Positions 44,299 through 54,148 of a DNA stretch of 64,000 nucleotides are shown one piece after another. Every line of letters begins with the position of its first letter. Position 1 is the first letter of the stretch. The notes beneath the pieces are model-generated. The model ran no database searches, was not told the DNA's origin, and saw nothing but the letters and a program-made list of their open reading frames with translations. Source of the stretch: VXPQ01 sp965248175 (GTDB lineage Bacteria > Bacteroidota > Rhodothermia > Rhodothermales > VXPQ01); contig OZ252093.1 in the NCBI GenBank assembly GCA_965248175.1, positions 372,001 through 436,000 of the forward strand, in the 5' to 3' direction. Made by a program: the position numbers and the translations under genes.

Positions 44299-46529
44299 AT
44301 GAAAGCGCAACCACATTCCACCCCCTACCACCACCGCCTCGCCCTCGTATGGATCGCCAACGCCATGAAGCGCATAGATCGCCGAAGCGCCGGAGCTGAG
44401 ACATTGATCAAATGGATACGGGAAAACGCCTTCGATCTATGCGCCGGATTGAACGGGCTGAGCCACGCGCCGGACGAGGCAGCGCTTGTCGAGGCTACAA
44501 AGGGCGTTCCTGTTTCAAAAATAACGGGACGAGGCAAGAGGATAAGAAAAAACAGGAAGATAATGTCGGACTATGACCGTATGGATCTCGACGATGAAAA
44601 GAATGCCATGCATTCGGACAGGGCATGGCGAAGCTTGCGGAAACACATCGAGAGGCTGTCCAACGCCACGAAAGACATTGGCCCGGACCGTTCGGCCGTT
44701 CGCTTGCAGGAACTTGCCGGAATCGCCCGCCTCGAACCAGAAGATATACGCATCCTGGAGTTCGTATTGCTCTACCGGACACAGCCGTTGCTCGAATCTC
44801 TGGCGGATGACTTCTTGCTGCACCGGACTGGCTCGGGGCTGCACAGGAATTGCTCGGTATTGAGCGCCAGGAACAAAGCCATACCCTACTTTCTTGGCAT
44901 GACCGCCAATACCGTCCGAAAGCGTCTGGCCGACGATGCGCCGCTGCTCGCTTCCGGACTGCTGGCCGTGGACCACGACGGCGATATCAACATCGCGTCG
45001 GGGCTGGAAAAAATTGACTGGGCACCCGAAGAAGAATCCGACGTGCGCCGCCTTCTTCTCGGCACCAGTAAGCCGACGGAATTGGAATGGTCCGATTTCG
45101 ACCACCTGGCCGAAGACCGGGATTATCTGGCAAGCATTCTGGAGGGGGCGCTTCAACAAAGCGCCAAAGGCGTCAACATCCTGTTGTACGGGCCGAACGG
45201 CACGGGCAAAACGGAACTTTCGAAGGTATTGGCCAACCGGCTCGGCGTGACCCTGTTCGGGGTCGGAGAAAAGGACGAACGCGGCGACGAGCCATCTCGC
45301 GGCGAGCGCCTCGCTGAACTCCGCCTTGCGGGATGTCTGCTCGGCAAAGACCCGAACGCACTCCTGTTGTTCGACGAAATGGACGATCTGTTGTCCGGCG
45401 GATCCATGATGTCTTTTCTCTTCGGATTTATGTCAGACCGCGCCTCTGGAGGCATGCGCGGCAGCAGGTCCAAACTGTTCATGAACCGCCTCCTGGAAGA
45501 AAATGCGGCGCCCACCATCTGGACCACCAATCATGCAGAATCCATAGACCCTGCCTTCCTTCGCCGCATGACCTACGTGGTCCACCTCAGGAAACCGCCG
45601 ACGCGGGTACGGGAACGCATCCTGACGCGCCAACTGGAAAAAAGCGATGTGCACATTGAGCCGGAGAACGTTTCCATACTGGCGCACCGTTTCGAGATGC
45701 CGCCCGGCGTGGCGGACGGCCCGATACGTGCGGCAGCCCTCCTGCCAGAAGACGACAAATATGCCGCGCTTGAACGCGGCTTCCGCAATATTGCCGCCCT
45801 GATGTGCTGCGAGAGACCGTCGCAAGGTTCGCCCGAGCGCTTCGACCCAAGGTTTATTCGAGCCGATCACGACCTGGTCGATCTCGCCGAGCGCCTGACC
45901 GGCCATGGCGCAAAACCCTTCTCCATATGCCTGCAAGGCCCTCCAGGAACCGGCAAGAGCGCCTACGCGCGCTACCTTGCAGAACGCATGGGCATGGAAG
46001 TACTCCACAAACGCACTTCCGATTTGCTATCCATGTTTGTAGGGGGCTCGGAGAAAAACATTGCCGAGGCGTTTAGCGAAGCGCCGACACCCGCTCGTTC
46101 CTGATATTCGACGAGGCGGACTCGCTGCTTTCCGACCGGCGCGGGGCGCACCGAAGCTGGGAAGTGACCCAGGTGAACGAAATGCTCACGCAGATGGAAA
46201 TGCACCCGTTGCCGTTCGCCTGCACCACGAACTACGTGGAAAAGCTCGATGTAGCCACGTTGCGGCGCTTCCTGTTCAAGGTAAGCCTTCGCTACAGCTC
46301 GCCCGAGCAGGCCGCCGGCCTTTTCCGTGCTTACTTCAATATGGAAGAGCCGGTGGCACTATTGAACCTGCAAGGACTCACGCCCGGCGATTTTCCAGTG
46401 GTTCGCCGCAAGGCCGAGGTAACAGGGCAGCTAAGCGATGCCGATGCGCTTGTCGCCATGCTCAAGGCGGAGTGCGACGCCAAGCCGAATCAACCAGGCG
46501 GGATAGGCTTTACGGCGGCTGCCGCGTGA
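44299..46529 (+). pseudogene. Tandem AAA ATPase, one-base frameshift in domain 2
   Basis: A CDC48/SpoVK-like protein of about 743 residues if the frame is repaired. Domain 1 has Walker A LLYGPNGTGKTELSKVL and Walker B ALLLFDEMDDLL. Domain 2 has Walker A CLQGPPGTGKSAYARYL, then the frame is lost after NIAEAFSEA and a TGA stops it at 46104. The +1 frame continues DTRSFLIFDEADSLLSDRRGAHRSWEVTQVNEML, restoring Walker B. One missing base near 46080-46086 explains this. The N-terminal half (44299-45140) has a helical region of unknown type. It may have acted as a remodelling ATPase of a defence module. A sequencing error is not excluded. Confidence 0.75.
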
Positions 46530-46786
46530 GCACTGGGACCAATCGACCGAACGCCATGCGGACAGAGTACGGCGGGCCTGCTCAAGGGAGGGAATATCGA
46601 CGCCTTCGGCGCCTATTTCGAACAGTTCGATCCGGAAACGGGCCAGAGGGATTCGATCGCCTATTCGGTTCAAATAACGAGAAAATAAGGGTGTCAATGG
46701 AAATGCATACCGTTGCGTAACTGGTAAGAGTGGCAAGCGCGACTTTGCCTGAGGGACGGTTCTAATCACGAAACCTACCGGAAAAC
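46530..46786. other. Spacer with a possible gene remnant
   Basis: Between the AAA gene and the ankyrin gene, one frame (about 46570-46688) reads AGLLKGGNIDAFGAYFEQFD and then ETGQRDSIAYSVQITRK before a stop. It looks protein-like but has no start codon and no recognised family. It may be the tail of a lost gene. Confidence 0.35.
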
Positions 46787-47173
46787 ATGAGAAAACAATC
46801 TGGAAAAGTTTCTCTACACCAGGCGACCGAGGAGAGCGCTGCGGAAGTTGTCCGCGTTCTTATCGAAGCGGGTGCGGACGTACATGCAAAAGACGACTTT
46901 GGCCGAACGCCTCTGCACCGGGTGGCCGAGGAGGGCACTGCGGGAGGTGTCCACATTCTTATCGCAGCGGGTGCGGACATACACGCAAAAGACGACCTTG
47001 GGCGAACACCTCTGCACCAAGCGGGCAACGCGGAAGCTCTCCGCGTTCTTATCGCAACGGGCGCGGACGTACATGCAAAAGACGACTTTGGCCAAACGCC
47101 CCTGCACCGGGTGGCCGAGCAGGACAATGGGGGAGCTGTCCGCGTTCTGATTGATGCAGGTGGTTCGGTTTGA
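46787..47173 (+). pseudogene. Ankyrin-repeat protein truncated by an IS3 end
   Basis: A 128-residue protein made almost wholly of ankyrin repeats: units on the pattern VRVLIEAGADVHAKDDFGRTPLHRVAEE occur four times and are nearly identical in DNA. The last unit is cut after VLIDAG, where the left end of an IS3 element begins at 47161. The final three residues come from the IS. It probably continued for more repeats. Ankyrin arrays bind proteins; in symbionts they are often secreted, but no signal is visible here. Confidence 0.7.
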
Positions 47174-47394
47174 TTGGACAGATTTTGGCGGAAATTAAGG
47201 TGTAATGTTGCGAACTTGTTCCGATAAAATCAATCCGACGAGAGTCCATGTCAAGACGCAAAGGCAGAACCCATAGCCCCTCGTTCAAGGCAAAGGTAGC
47301 CCTCGACGCCGTCCCCGGTGATCGCACGTTGGCCGAACTTGCAGAGCGTTTCGAGATGCACCCGAACCGGATACGGTCGTGGAAGAAGCAGGTG
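47161..47394 (+). mobile_element. IS3-family element, left-end remnant with orfA start
   Basis: The end sequence TGGTTCGGTTTGATTGGACA and the next 75 bases match the left end of the IS3 element whose intact copy ends at 61750. OrfA begins at 47248 (MSRRKGRTHSPSFKAKVALDAVPGDRTLAELAERFEMHPNRIRSWKKQ) and is cut near 47394. Beyond that point the DNA belongs to a different repeated element. Confidence 0.85.
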
Positions 47395-47505
47395 ACGGCG
47401 AGCGCGTACAGCACTAACGGGCGGTGCAGGATGTGCAATCAGCCATCGATGCCTGCGTGGATAAATGCACGCTCCAGAATTCGGAAGGGGTAGTGAACCA
47501 GCGCA

Positions 47506-47533
47506 ACCTTATGTTTGCGCGCAAACATAAGGT
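47506..47533. repeat. Perfect 28-base palindrome centred on GCGC
   Basis: The left arm ACCTTATGTTTGCGC is followed directly by its complement minus the shared centre. The inner GTTTGCGCGCAAAC recurs, exactly or with one change, at 51559-51572, 56809-56822 and 59217-59230. In each case it forms the inner border of a repeated element end. Confidence 0.88.
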
Positions 47534-47827
47534 GCAGATGTGCGCGCCAGACCCTCGGCCGCATCCTTGAGCGGCTTATGCAGCGTGGCTATGCGCGAGA
47601 CGCTCTACGCCGAGGTCGATCCGACCGACGTAGTCGTGGATATGGTGAAGCAGGGTCATTATTCAGGCGTCTCGGTCGCGATTTTCGAGCCGACGCATCC
47701 GAGCAATCCGAAACCGGGCCATCACTATCTGCCGAACCGGCGTAACAAAACGGCATAGCCTCGGCCATTTGTAAATCTAACTGTTTTCCACGTCAGTCAT
47801 TTAGTGCCAATTTGCTGTCGTTGCGCA
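47534..47827 (+). mobile_element. Right-half remnant of an unidentified repeated element
   Basis: This stretch matches 59231-59547, the right half of the mini-element, and ends in TGCCAATTTGCTGTCGTTGC. A short reading frame (stop at 47758) is preserved between the two copies: TLYAEVDPTDVVVDMVKQGH and then YSGVSVAIFEP here, with mostly substitution differences. It faintly resembles phage prohead-protease segments, but the match is weak. The element family is not identified. Confidence 0.6.
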
Positions 47828-47864
47828 GTGGGAGAAAATCATTCCGAGCGATGCACCGCATCAC

Positions 47865-50123
47865 TCATCGATTCAGATTAAGCGTGGTCCCGAAATAGAT
47901 AAACCTACGATAGTTCGTCGTGCGCTCGCCGCGTTCCGTATAATCGGCTGAATACTCGTAGTCGATCACATTGGCCTGGTTGAGCACATTGCCAACGGAA
48001 AAATAGAACGTAATATTGTGCCCCTCTCCAAACAGCAAAAAATAGCTCAGTGAGGCATCCAGTCGCCGAAAACCCGGCAGGCGCTCCGACCCAACCGACC
48101 CTTCTATAGGCAAGAAGTAGCTCCCGTTTCCTTCGGCAAGAGCACCGACTACTGGCGTGACAGGACGCCCTGTAGCATGCCGGAATGTGAGACCACTGCT
48201 CAAAAAGCCAATGAGTCGCAATTTCGCCACGATAGTCAGGTTGTGCGTGATATCGAAGGGCGAGGGAGCCCGCTCATAGATGACCTCGCGGCCAAGATGG
48301 CGAGGCTGCACGCGGCGCGACTCAAGAAAAGAGTAAGCCACCCAACCGTTGAAACGTGTCTGAAGAAAGGCCCCGTACTTGGCGAATACATCCAGTCCCC
48401 GAGCCGTTCCTTCACCGCCATTGGTGTAGTTCAAATCGGGAGAGACCAGGATCAGATGGCGGTAAGGTTTGTGATAAGCTTCCAGTCGCAGCATGAGCAA
48501 GTCGCGCTCGTGGCTCAACCCGGCAATGAAATGCTGAGCACGCTGGGGACCCAGCGCCGGATTTCCGCTGGTGGTGTTGTATTCGAAGGGAGCGGCAAAC
48601 TGATGATAGAGGCCCCAGGCAAGCCGCAGATCCGTGTTCCTGGACAACACGTAGCGAAAGGAAACACGTGGGTCAATAATGGCCTCGCCGGCCAGACTAT
48701 GATAATCGATCCGCACGCCCGTGTTGCCCACAATCCGCCGCGTAGGCTTCATTTCGACTTCCGCGTAGGCGCCGGTGCGCGTAGCGCTATACACCTCGTC
48801 GAGCTCGAAAACGTCCGCCGCAGGGTCAAGAATGCCCTCCTGAAACGGAAAAGCGCCACGGAAGCGGCTTGTTGTGCGCTCAAGTTCAGCACCTAAACGG
48901 ACACGCGCTCGCTCATGCAGATCACGCTCCACATCGGTACGAAGCTTATAGGTATCATCGCCGGGTTCCAGATCCAGATTGCCCAGTTGCTGGTGTGCCT
49001 CGTACCGATTCAGCGAGGCGCTTGTTTGCAGGAGCCAATCCTTATAGATATCGGTCCACTGAACATTGTGAAGCCAACTGGTAGTCTGGCCTCGGTAAAC
49101 GCCGTCGAATGAGGGCTGATTCACATGCACGCCCACCCGGTCGTCCGTTGTGAAGTTGAAAAACTTGATTCGCCCGGTAGGTGAATATTGATAGATAAGG
49201 CTCAGGTTTCCGTCATAACTACGCGGAGGGATCGTGAATTGATCATGCTGGCCATTAAACCGAAACAGAAGCTCTGTAAAACTTCGATTCCCTGTAAAGC
49301 GCAAGCCGAACTTTCCGGGAACGACGGGTACATTGACGCCAAGTGACGCCGCGGCGAGACCGAGGTTGAGCGAATAATTCTGCTGCTGCGGCATGTTTTG
49401 GCTGTCCATGGACAGTACGGCCGAAAGGGCATTGCCGTAGCGGGCCGAGAAGCCCCCGGATGAAAACACCGTGCCGCGCACCATGAAAGGAGGAATGATC
49501 CCGAACACTCCTCCAGTGGGAGACTCAAATTTATAGGGGTGGGTAAGCGTGGCTTGGTCGAGCAGAATGACGGTCTCACTCACATCGCCACCGCGGACGA
49601 AAAGACCAGATCCTTCGTCTACCATCGACACACCCGGAAACGTCTTGATGGTCCGAAAAATATCTGCTGCACTTCCAGGCGTCGTAACAACTTCCAACGA
49701 CTGGAGGGTGACCGTCTCTGCCTCCCCAGTGGAATACGCGCTGGCCGTTACCTCAACTTCGTCAAGGGTGATAAGCGTCTCTCGAAGCACAATACGCACC
49801 GTTACGGTGTCTCCCGGCACCAGATGAAGGGTGCGCCTCGCAGGCTCAAAGCCGACCATAGTCGCCTGGAGTACCTGTCTCCCCAGATGTCGGGTGACGA
49901 AGTCAAAACGGCCATCCCGCTGCGTTGCTGCTCCGTCGGTTGTACCTGTAATCTGTACATTGACGAACAGCATTGGCGATCCGCCAGCATCTACGACTTC
50001 GCCGAGCACAACAGCCCGCTCCGGTATTTGCGCCTGAGATACCGTCAGGCAACACAGGCCACAAAGAAAAGTCGCGATCGAGGCTTTTACGAAGAACCTG
50101 AACCAATCTGCTGAAGCAAACAT
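47865..50123 (-). CDS. TonB-dependent receptor with carboxypeptidase-like front domain
   Basis: A 752-residue outer-membrane protein. It begins with a signal segment ending VSQAQ, then a carboxypeptidase-regulatory-like domain (GEVVDAGGSPMLFVNVQITGTTDGA and RDGRFDFV), a plug (TPGSAADIFRTIKTFPGVSMVDEGSGLFVRGG) and a long beta-barrel ending in an aromatic strand (FIYFGTTLNLNR). Such receptors import large ligands using TonB energy. It is bracketed by the right end (47827) and left end (51459) of the repeated element. Confidence 0.85.
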   Translation of the reverse strand: MFASADWFRFFVKASIATFLCGLCCLTVSQAQIPERAVVLGEVVDAGGSPMLFVNVQITGTTDGAATQRDGRFDFVTRHLGRQVLQATMVGFEPARRTLHLVPGDTVTVRIVLRETLITLDEVEVTASAYSTGEAETVTLQSLEVVTTPGSAADIFRTIKTFPGVSMVDEGSGLFVRGGDVSETVILLDQATLTHPYKFESPTGGVFGIIPPFMVRGTVFSSGGFSARYGNALSAVLSMDSQNMPQQQNYSLNLGLAAASLGVNVPVVPGKFGLRFTGNRSFTELLFRFNGQHDQFTIPPRSYDGNLSLIYQYSPTGRIKFFNFTTDDRVGVHVNQPSFDGVYRGQTTSWLHNVQWTDIYKDWLLQTSASLNRYEAHQQLGNLDLEPGDDTYKLRTDVERDLHERARVRLGAELERTTSRFRGAFPFQEGILDPAADVFELDEVYSATRTGAYAEVEMKPTRRIVGNTGVRIDYHSLAGEAIIDPRVSFRYVLSRNTDLRLAWGLYHQFAAPFEYNTTSGNPALGPQRAQHFIAGLSHERDLLMLRLEAYHKPYRHLILVSPDLNYTNGGEGTARGLDVFAKYGAFLQTRFNGWVAYSFLESRRVQPRHLGREVIYERAPSPFDITHNLTIVAKLRLIGFLSSGLTFRHATGRPVTPVVGALAEGNGSYFLPIEGSVGSERLPGFRRLDASLSYFLLFGEGHNITFYFSVGNVLNQANVIDYEYSADYTERGERTTNYRRFIYFGTTLNLNR

Positions 50124-50278
50124 GGGCAGCCTGCGATAGGTTAAACGGCGGCCGTATCCGGCGGCTCTGGCCTCGGCCCCTCATTCAAGCGGGGTCTCAT
50201 ATGCATGATGCTTCCTTGCCAACCCTGCTTCCAATGCACCGTGATGCATTCCCTGCTTCAAGAAGGAAAAGCCAGGTG

Positions 50279-51163
50279 TTAATTTGACTCAGTGGCCTCC
50301 TTTGCCTCCAGGCTTGGCAAGAGTGCATACCTGACCCATCCGAAGTCAGGATCAACTTCAAGGGCTTTTTCGAAAGCCTCTCGGGCCTTGGGAAGCTGAT
50401 CCTGGTCCATATAGGCAATTCCTATCCTGGCATACGTTTCGTTGTGTCCCCAAGAGGGTAGCAGGGGATCTGTAACCTCTTCCTGAGCAAATAGCAGGGC
50501 TGCACGCTTGAATCCCTCCATACCCTTCTCTGGACTACCGCCCCACGTTATTGGAGTGTTGAAGTTGCTGATCGCTTCAATCAAAACCACGCGAGGATTG
50601 TCGGGATCCAGTTTTTTGGCTCTATTGATTGCGCTGCTCGATTTAGGGCCCAGCACCGCACCCATCAAAGGCCTCACGCCGATTATCTGTCCATAGACGC
50701 TGGATAATAGTGCGTGCGCCTCGGCTGAGGTTTCGTCATGCTCAATCGAGGTCTCTAATTGCTCCACCGCACTTTGAAGGCGCACTAATATTTCTCCTTC
50801 CCGATTTTCAGCCCTCAAAAGATCGACCAGCTTATATTCGGTATACGCGACATAATAATGCGCCAGCGCGGCTCGAGCATCATCAGCTGTGGCACGCTCA
50901 AACGTGGCATGTGCGGTGAGTACCTGGTCAATATCGCGCTGAGCGAGACCCGCCTCCAGCATGTGTTTTCCTCTGAGGAGCAGCGTGTCCGCAGGTTGCG
51001 CCTGCATGGACGTCGTGAAGAGTAGGCCCATCATGAACAACCACGAAACAACCACCCGTTTCGTTGGGCTTCCCGGAATGCGATCCCTATCAACAATTAC
51101 AGTAAAACACGCAAGATGGCTGGGAAATGCATAGTTATATAGTCGTAGGCTTGATGCTCTCAT
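50279..51163 (-). CDS. Exported TPR-containing protein
   Basis: A protein of about 294 residues with a hydrophobic export segment (VVVSWLFMMGLLFTTSMQAQ) and helical repeats. The C-terminal TPR unit YARIGIAYMDQDQLPKAREAFEKALEVDPDFG is clear; earlier repeats are degenerate. The start is uncertain: GTG at 51217 and ATG at 51163 both lie upstream of the signal segment without a strong ribosome site. It follows the TonB receptor order on the same strand and may work with it. Confidence 0.7.
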   Translation of the reverse strand: MRASSLRLYNYAFPSHLACFTVIVDRDRIPGSPTKRVVVSWLFMMGLLFTTSMQAQPADTLLLRGKHMLEAGLAQRDIDQVLTAHATFERATADDARAALAHYYVAYTEYKLVDLLRAENREGEILVRLQSAVEQLETSIEHDETSAEAHALLSSVYGQIIGVRPLMGAVLGPKSSSAINRAKKLDPDNPRVVLIEAISNFNTPITWGGSPEKGMEGFKRAALLFAQEEVTDPLLPSWGHNETYARIGIAYMDQDQLPKAREAFEKALEVDPDFGWVRYALLPSLEAKEATESN

Positions 51164-51239
51164 GGGGCTTATGTTGCAAATTGATGTTCGGAGCAAGGAG
51201 AAATGGCTCGCAAACACCGGCAGTGCTTCAAATGCACGG

Positions 51240-51458
51240 TCACGTTTGAGTTACGCTTTCCCGCAGCGCTTGAGCCGGCGTGCGGCCCTTGAGGCGGTAG
51301 CCCTGGTGGCTGCGCTTTAGGTTGTAGTACGGGAGATACTCGTCAAGGTTACACTGAATCTCCTCGGGCGTGTTGTACAATATGCTTCGGCCTTTGATTC
51401 GGAAGCATTCGTCGAGCAAGGTGCGGTTCATGCGCTCGACGAAGCCATTGGTCCTCGG
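51240..51458 (-). pseudogene. IS481-type transposase, C-terminal fragment
   Basis: About 70 codons match the end of an IS481/IS3-like integrase: PRTNGFVERMNRTLLDECFR, then EEIQCNLDEYLPYYNLKRSHQGYRLKGRTPAQAL. The 5' part is missing exactly where the left end of the repeated element starts at 51459. It is a relic. Confidence 0.8.
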
Positions 51459-51572
51459 TGTGCAACGACAGCAAATTGGCACTGAAATAAGGTGGGTAAC
51501 CTTGGCTTTGCGAACGAGCGGGGTATCCCCCTTATAGGGATCGGAAACACCCTCAATGTTTGCGCGCAAACG
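51459..51572 (+). mobile_element. Left end of the repeated element, copy at 51.5 kb
   Basis: The 114-base stretch from TGTGCAACGACAGCAAATTG to the GTTTGCGCGCAAAC palindrome matches the left end at 59119-59230. Read on the minus strand it encodes ANIEGVSDPYKGDTPLVRKA, a segment conserved in all three copies. The rest of the element has been lost on the right. Confidence 0.75.
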
Positions 51573-51799
51573 TCTGGGATCTCCTCCTGCTTCGGTAGGG
51601 GGAGCGGATTGAAACTCGGAATGGCGCTTGCTGGCGGGCCGTGCAAGGGTAAAACCGGGCGCACTGAAAGAACAGAAACCGCATTGCAACGCAGCCATAT
51701 CGATATAGCTTTGTGCAGCGTTAAGAGGGATTGTGCATTGCGAAGAGAAGAAGCCGTGCACACCGTTTCCGCTCAGGATTCGTTGGGCGAGCAAATGCC
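51573..51799. other. Short unassigned stretch
   Basis: No gene or repeat is recognised. Minor open frames on both strands have no family features. It separates the element end from the ABC permease relic. Confidence 0.4.
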
Positions 51800-52592
51800 C
51801 TACTCCCAGCGGAAGGTTGCCGTAGAGACAGCCGTGCCGATCACCAGCACACCCAGCAGAATCAGACCGGACAGGCTATTCCAGGCGTCCTCGAGCCATA
51901 TATCCTGCAACAGATACACCACATGGGTCAGGGGCAGCCAGTTAGCAAACTCCTGGACATTCAGCGGCATGGCCATCAGAGGTATGGCCGTGCCGGAAAG
52001 AAACATCATCGGGAAGAACAGCACCACCCCGACTACCTGGGCCACTCGACTGGTGGGCGCCAGGCTGGCGATGATGTATCCAATCGAAATAAATGCCAGA
52101 AGACTCAAGGTAAAGCCAGTCAACACAGCAACCCAGTCGCCGCCGAAGCGCAGCCCGAAGACCAGTTTCGCCACCAAATATCAAAAAAGCCGCACCCACC
52201 AACGCTACACTGAAGTACACACTCACATCTGCGGTGAAATAGACGATCGGACGCAATGGTGTGACCTGATAGCACCGCAGGAGCTTCTGCTCTCTGGCGC
52301 TCGCCGTGGCCACAGGAATCGTCATGAAAGCAACTGTGGCGATAATCAGCCCGGCTAACGCTGGAACCATCATGTCGATATAGCCGAAATCTTGCCTGAA
52401 AGAGCTACCCGGTTCGTTACCCCATATGAAGCCGAAGAGCAGTACCGGGAAGCACAGATTGAAGAATAGAGCGATCGGCTCACGCAGGAATAGCTTGAAC
52501 TGAACAGTGGTGAGTTTGGTATAGGAGCGCAGGCCAGTGATGAAAGCACTTTTTGTCGTGGGCCGAATCTGTGGAGTGGCGGTTGTCGTCAT
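51800..52592 (-). pseudogene. ABC-2 type permease, frameshifted
   Basis: The permease of a two-gene ABC system. Its first 145 residues are in frame (SYTKLTTVQFKLFLREPIALFFNLCFPVLLFGF, then VPALAGLIIATVAFMTIPVA). Near 52165-52185 the frame is lost, and a second frame continues KLVFGLRFGGDWVAVLTGFTLSLLAF, then VVGVVLFFPMMFLSGTAIPLMAMP to the normal C-terminus. A single indel accounts for it. The ATPase gene lies 111 bases upstream. The transporter should be inactive unless the base call is wrong. Confidence 0.75.
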
Positions 52593-52703
52593 GGGTATTC
52601 CCGTTAAAGACGCGAAAATGGTTACCGATCTGCGATAAGCGAATTGAGCATTAACCTCACGGCGATCATTCCCCTGTTTGCTGTGATGTGCAGCGTGTGG
52701 TCA

Positions 52704-53621
52704 TCATGCAGCCCGAATCGCCCGCCCGGTAAGCCGCAGGAAGACATCCTCCAGATCGGCCTGTTCCGTGCGCAGGCTCTGGAACGGAATACGCTCTTCT
52801 TCCAAGCGGGCTACCACCGCGGCAAGCAGTCCATCCGTGTTGCCGGAAACTATCACCTGGCGACCACTGCGTGTCACTTCCTTTACCTGCGGGAGAGACT
52901 GCAACGGCGACAGGTCGAATTCAGGCTCCACATCGAACACGATACGCCTTTCCTGATCCAATTCTTTCACTAACCCGGCCGGCGTGTCCAGCGCAATGAT
53001 TTTGCCCTGATCGACGATAGCGATGCGGTCGCACAGGTACTCGGCTTCATCCATGAAGTGGGTAACGAGCACAACCGTCTTACCCTGTGTCCGGATCGTC
53101 TGGACCAGTTCCCATGTGGCCCTGCGGGCTTGCGGATCTAATCCGCTGGTCAGTTCGTCCAGAAATACGACTTCCGGATCGTTGACCAGCGCCAGGGCGA
53201 TAAACAGTCGTTGCTTCTGACCGCCGGAAAGGTTTCCGAAGGCCGCGTTGCGCTTGTCGGCCAGCCCCCATTGTTCCAACAACGGCTCATAGGGTACGGT
53301 ATGCGTGTACAAAGAGGAGAACAGGTCTAACGCCTCCCACACTTTCATGCGTTCGGCGAGGGCTGCGGCCTGCAGTTGTACGCCGATACGTTGCGCCAGA
53401 GCAACCCGCTCCCTGATGGGGTCCAACCCCAGCACCGATATTCGGCCCCGATCCGGCTTGCGCAGACCGATGATACTCTCGACAGTCGTCGTCTTGCCGG
53501 CGCCGTTCGGTCCGATTATCCCGAAGATTTCACCCGGCTGCACGGAAAACGACACGTCAGCAACCGCCACTGTTTTCCCGTATGTCTTGTGAATCTGTTC
53601 TACTTCAATGATCGGTTGCAT
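52704..53621 (-). CDS. ABC transporter ATP-binding protein
   Basis: A 305-residue ATPase of the DrrA/CcmA-like exporter group. Walker A GPNGAGKTTT, signature NLSGGQKQRL, Walker B VVFLDELTSGLDPQARR and the switch VTHFMDEAEYL are intact. The C-terminal 80 residues form a regulatory domain (LPQVKEVTRSGRQVIVSG and LEDVFLRLTGR). It is paired with the frameshifted permease downstream, so it may have no partner. Such systems export antibiotics or lipids. Confidence 0.9.
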   Translation of the reverse strand: MQPIIEVEQIHKTYGKTVAVADVSFSVQPGEIFGIIGPNGAGKTTTVESIIGLRKPDRGRISVLGLDPIRERVALAQRIGVQLQAAALAERMKVWEALDLFSSLYTHTVPYEPLLEQWGLADKRNAAFGNLSGGQKQRLFIALALVNDPEVVFLDELTSGLDPQARRATWELVQTIRTQGKTVVLVTHFMDEAEYLCDRIAIVDQGKIIALDTPAGLVKELDQERRIVFDVEPEFDLSPLQSLPQVKEVTRSGRQVIVSGNTDGLLAAVVARLEEERIPFQSLRTEQADLEDVFLRLTGRAIRAA

Positions 53622-53814
53622 GCGTTTACCCTAACTTGAATTATGCGCCAGAAAGCCTCTTGGATCCGACAGCGCCCGGTCGTGCACATCGGGCGCTTAG
53701 AGCGAGGCGGAGCACTGCCGGGGGCTCGGTAACGGTTACGACAGACCGGGTTTCGGCAGCTTAGCTTTTCGTTGGGACATTAAGTGGGTGTTTACCTTGT
53801 ATACGGGACGTTCG

Positions 53815-53983
53815 GTCACAGGTTACATCAAAAATGCACATACCGAGGAAAAATACCGTGTGGTGGTCGTAGGTATCGCCCAGTCGCTTGTACGCCTTGT
53901 GTTCGTCTGTGTAGACGGTGGTTCCCGGTTCCACGTTTTCGTGTACGAACCCTGCCAGCGTTTTGCCCGGCTCCCAACCTAAC
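53815..53983 (-). pseudogene. IS1595 transposase fragment
   Basis: Minus-strand translation gives GKTLAGFVHENVEPGTTVYTDEHKAYKRLGDTYDHH and then a non-matching tail. The TVYTDEHKAY segment corresponds to the second catalytic region of IS1595 transposases (KVYTDDHRGY in the intact copy). About 50 codons remain. Confidence 0.75.
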
Positions 53984-54118
53984 GGGGGGCAACATGTCGT
54001 TGCACCGTGTAACCGGGCAATATCTATATGCTTTCGGGGCTACGCAGGCTGAACAAAAAGAACGGCTGGATGATAAAATGATTTTCCACGGGGTGCCGGA
54101 GTAGCCTCGAAACTCCGG

Positions 54119-54148
54119 ATTTTAATGCCAATTTGCTGTCGTTTTACA
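54119..54148 (-). mobile_element. Terminal 30 bases of the repeated element
   Basis: ATTTTAATGCCAATTTGCTG and the next ten bases ending TTACA equal the last 30 bases of the element end seen at 56891-56920. The rest is missing. The next base is the first base of the beta-flower start codon. Confidence 0.75.

Noticed and set aside
46061..46720. A 219-residue plus-strand frame over the AAA frameshift
   Set aside because: Its translation is Arg/Ala-rich and unlike AAA domains; the other frame carries the Walker B and sensor motifs.
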